This document shows positions 62,935 to 64,000 of a DNA stretch of 64,000 nt, piece by piece. The stretch spans positions 30,741,452 to 30,805,451 of the forward strand of contig CM026426.1 in assembly GCA_014871385.1 (NCBI GenBank), written 5' to 3'. Each line of letters starts with the position of its first letter. Position 1 is the stretch's first letter. Below the pieces are notes generated by a model, which saw only the letters and a list, made by a program, of their open reading frames with translations, had not been told where the DNA came from and ran no database searches. Both the position numbers and the translations under genes were made by a program. Source of the DNA: Ceratodon purpureus. Taxonomy: Eukaryota > Streptophyta > Bryopsida > Pseudoditrichales > Ditrichaceae.

Positions 62935-64000
62935 CTAATCATGTATATCTTCTTCATGGTCTATAGGTGGATCACCATGTCACTTAGCCAGAGCTCCCTC
63001 GACAGGATCGGTCGGTGTGGATTCAGGTACTACAGGCACTGCAGCACTTGGTGTCACTGTGCGTGAGATGGCGGTTGCGAGGCTTGCAATGGCCTGCACC
63101 TCCATACTTTGATTCATCAAACTAATTCGATTATGCTCCTGGGCAATTCTGAAGTTTTCAAAAGTAACCTTGTCGCGGTCCTTCTTGTATTGCAGCTATT
63201 GCTCAAAATGCCTCGTGTGCTCATCTAGCTTCTCCCTCTCTGTTAATTGTATTGTTTGTGTCGCTTAAAACTTGCACCATTTTCTCAGCGATCTCACTAA
63301 CCCCCTCGGCCAGTGCACTCACTTCAGCACTTTTCCTTTTCCTGTGGCCGGTACTTCCGATAGTGCGCCTGAGCTCCGCTGCCGCCGAGGTAGCAGTGGA
63401 TGATAGCACATGAATCTGCGCGGGGCTGCGTCCCTGGCGAGACACAGGCGGAATAGTCCCTACGGAGGGGGAGAAACCTGCCGTGCATGAGTTCACATGA
63501 GGCACTGATGGATGGGGGCGGGGATTACCTATCTAGAGAGGGAAGGTGGCAACGCCCGGAGACACATTCAGGTTAATCTCCTCGGCCAGCCCCCTCGCAG
63601 CTTGCTGGGGGTTCTTCATGAGGGTGACATCTATTGTAGATGTTGTGTGGACATGGGCCCTTGTGAAACCCCCTTCCATGCCATGCCCATATGCTGCTTG
63701 CATACCTGGTGTCGATGACACTGCCGGGGAATCTCTAGACACCAAATTAATGGGAGTGCCCTCACCTCCTCCCCAATCTGGCCAACTATCTGCTTCCTAA
63801 TTCAGAGAAGCTATCATTCCTAATGCAGGATCCTCCTGGGGGATGGGAGCATTATGGTACTTGTCATTTGGATTCATTGTCTCCCTTGCACGGGGGTAAT
63901 TAAGGGTCGCCTTATCCTTTAACCATTCAGCCATGTTCCTGTAGGCGACAAAGTAGAATGTCTTTGGCAATTTGTGTAACTTCTTCTCATCTGGAGTAGT
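62935..64000 (-). pseudogene. Second Harbinger gene (Myb/SANT-type partner, C-terminal part), cut by window edge
   Basis: Reading leftwards from the window end: KLPKTFYFVAYRNMAEWLKD, then a Pro/Ala/Ser-rich linker, GHRKRKSAEVSALAEGVSEI, and a Gln/Lys-rich coiled coil (YKKDRDKVTFENFRIAQEHN), ending at 62,935. PIF/Harbinger elements encode a Myb/SANT-like DNA-binding protein beside the transposase; position, opposite orientation and composition fit, but the Myb helices would lie right of the window. In-frame TAG and TGA codons at Gln and Arg-compatible positions and one frame change near 63.24 kb show decay. Confidence 0.55.

Overview
The window looks like nuclear DNA of a green plant-lineage eukaryote, most likely a streptophyte alga (Chara-like) or early land plant. 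The reasons are plant-type DNA transposons (a DUF659 hAT and a PIF/Harbinger pair), Ty3/gypsy elements with a plant-style layout, telo-box and TTTAGGG-like motifs, and short GT-AG introns. The species assignment is inference. No rRNA, tRNA or CRISPR was seen. Almost everything here is mobile or repeat-derived, and most genes are decayed.

Layout. 0-26.4 kb: four broken Ty3/gypsy LTR elements (A 1-~4.7 kb; B ~6.05-10.08 kb; C ~12.9-~21.7 kb; D ~21.7-~26.4 kb). A, B and C share an extra coding region between integrase and the 3' LTR; D belongs to another lineage. A fragment of a RING-like gene lies at 5.3-5.95 kb. A 2.8 kb foldback element with roughly 0.9-1.1 kb inverted arms (10.08-12.90 kb) separates B from C. 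27.3-36.2 kb: minus-strand genes with introns, namely two FCP1/NIF-phosphatase-like genes and a long gene with a ParB-like domain followed by a possible methyltransferase motif.

36,222-50,570: a 14.35 kb hAT transposon with about 21 bp terminal inverted repeats and a perfect 8 bp target-site duplication (CACTCCAT). It carries a 966-codon DUF659-type transposase and minus-strand cargo: a protein-kinase-like gene, a RING-finger gene and a small gene. GC-rich arrays of a GGGCGCGAGC-like motif stand just upstream of the TATA boxes of these units and also near both ends of the transposon. The insertion appears to sit in what was a ~194 bp 5'-UTR intron of the ParB-like gene. 50.7-55.6 kb: the presumed promoter of that gene and, divergently, a DUF7869-type gene on the plus strand.

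Two patterns tie the window together. First, a 17 bp palindrome, roughly GTCGGC-GGNCA-GCCGAC, occurs about 23 times between 27.5 and 57.5 kb, in introns, spacers and, in frame, in coding sequence. I found none inside the 14.35 kb hAT element, which dates the hAT insertion after the spread of the palindrome. Second, the non-retroviral genes decay largely by in-frame stops that C-to-T or G-to-A transitions in Gln, Arg and Trp codons would explain, as methylation-driven deamination would produce. The clearest case is the Harbinger transposase at 61-62.3 kb. The right end (57.7-64 kb) is AT-rich spacer followed by a decayed Harbinger element with both of its usual genes.
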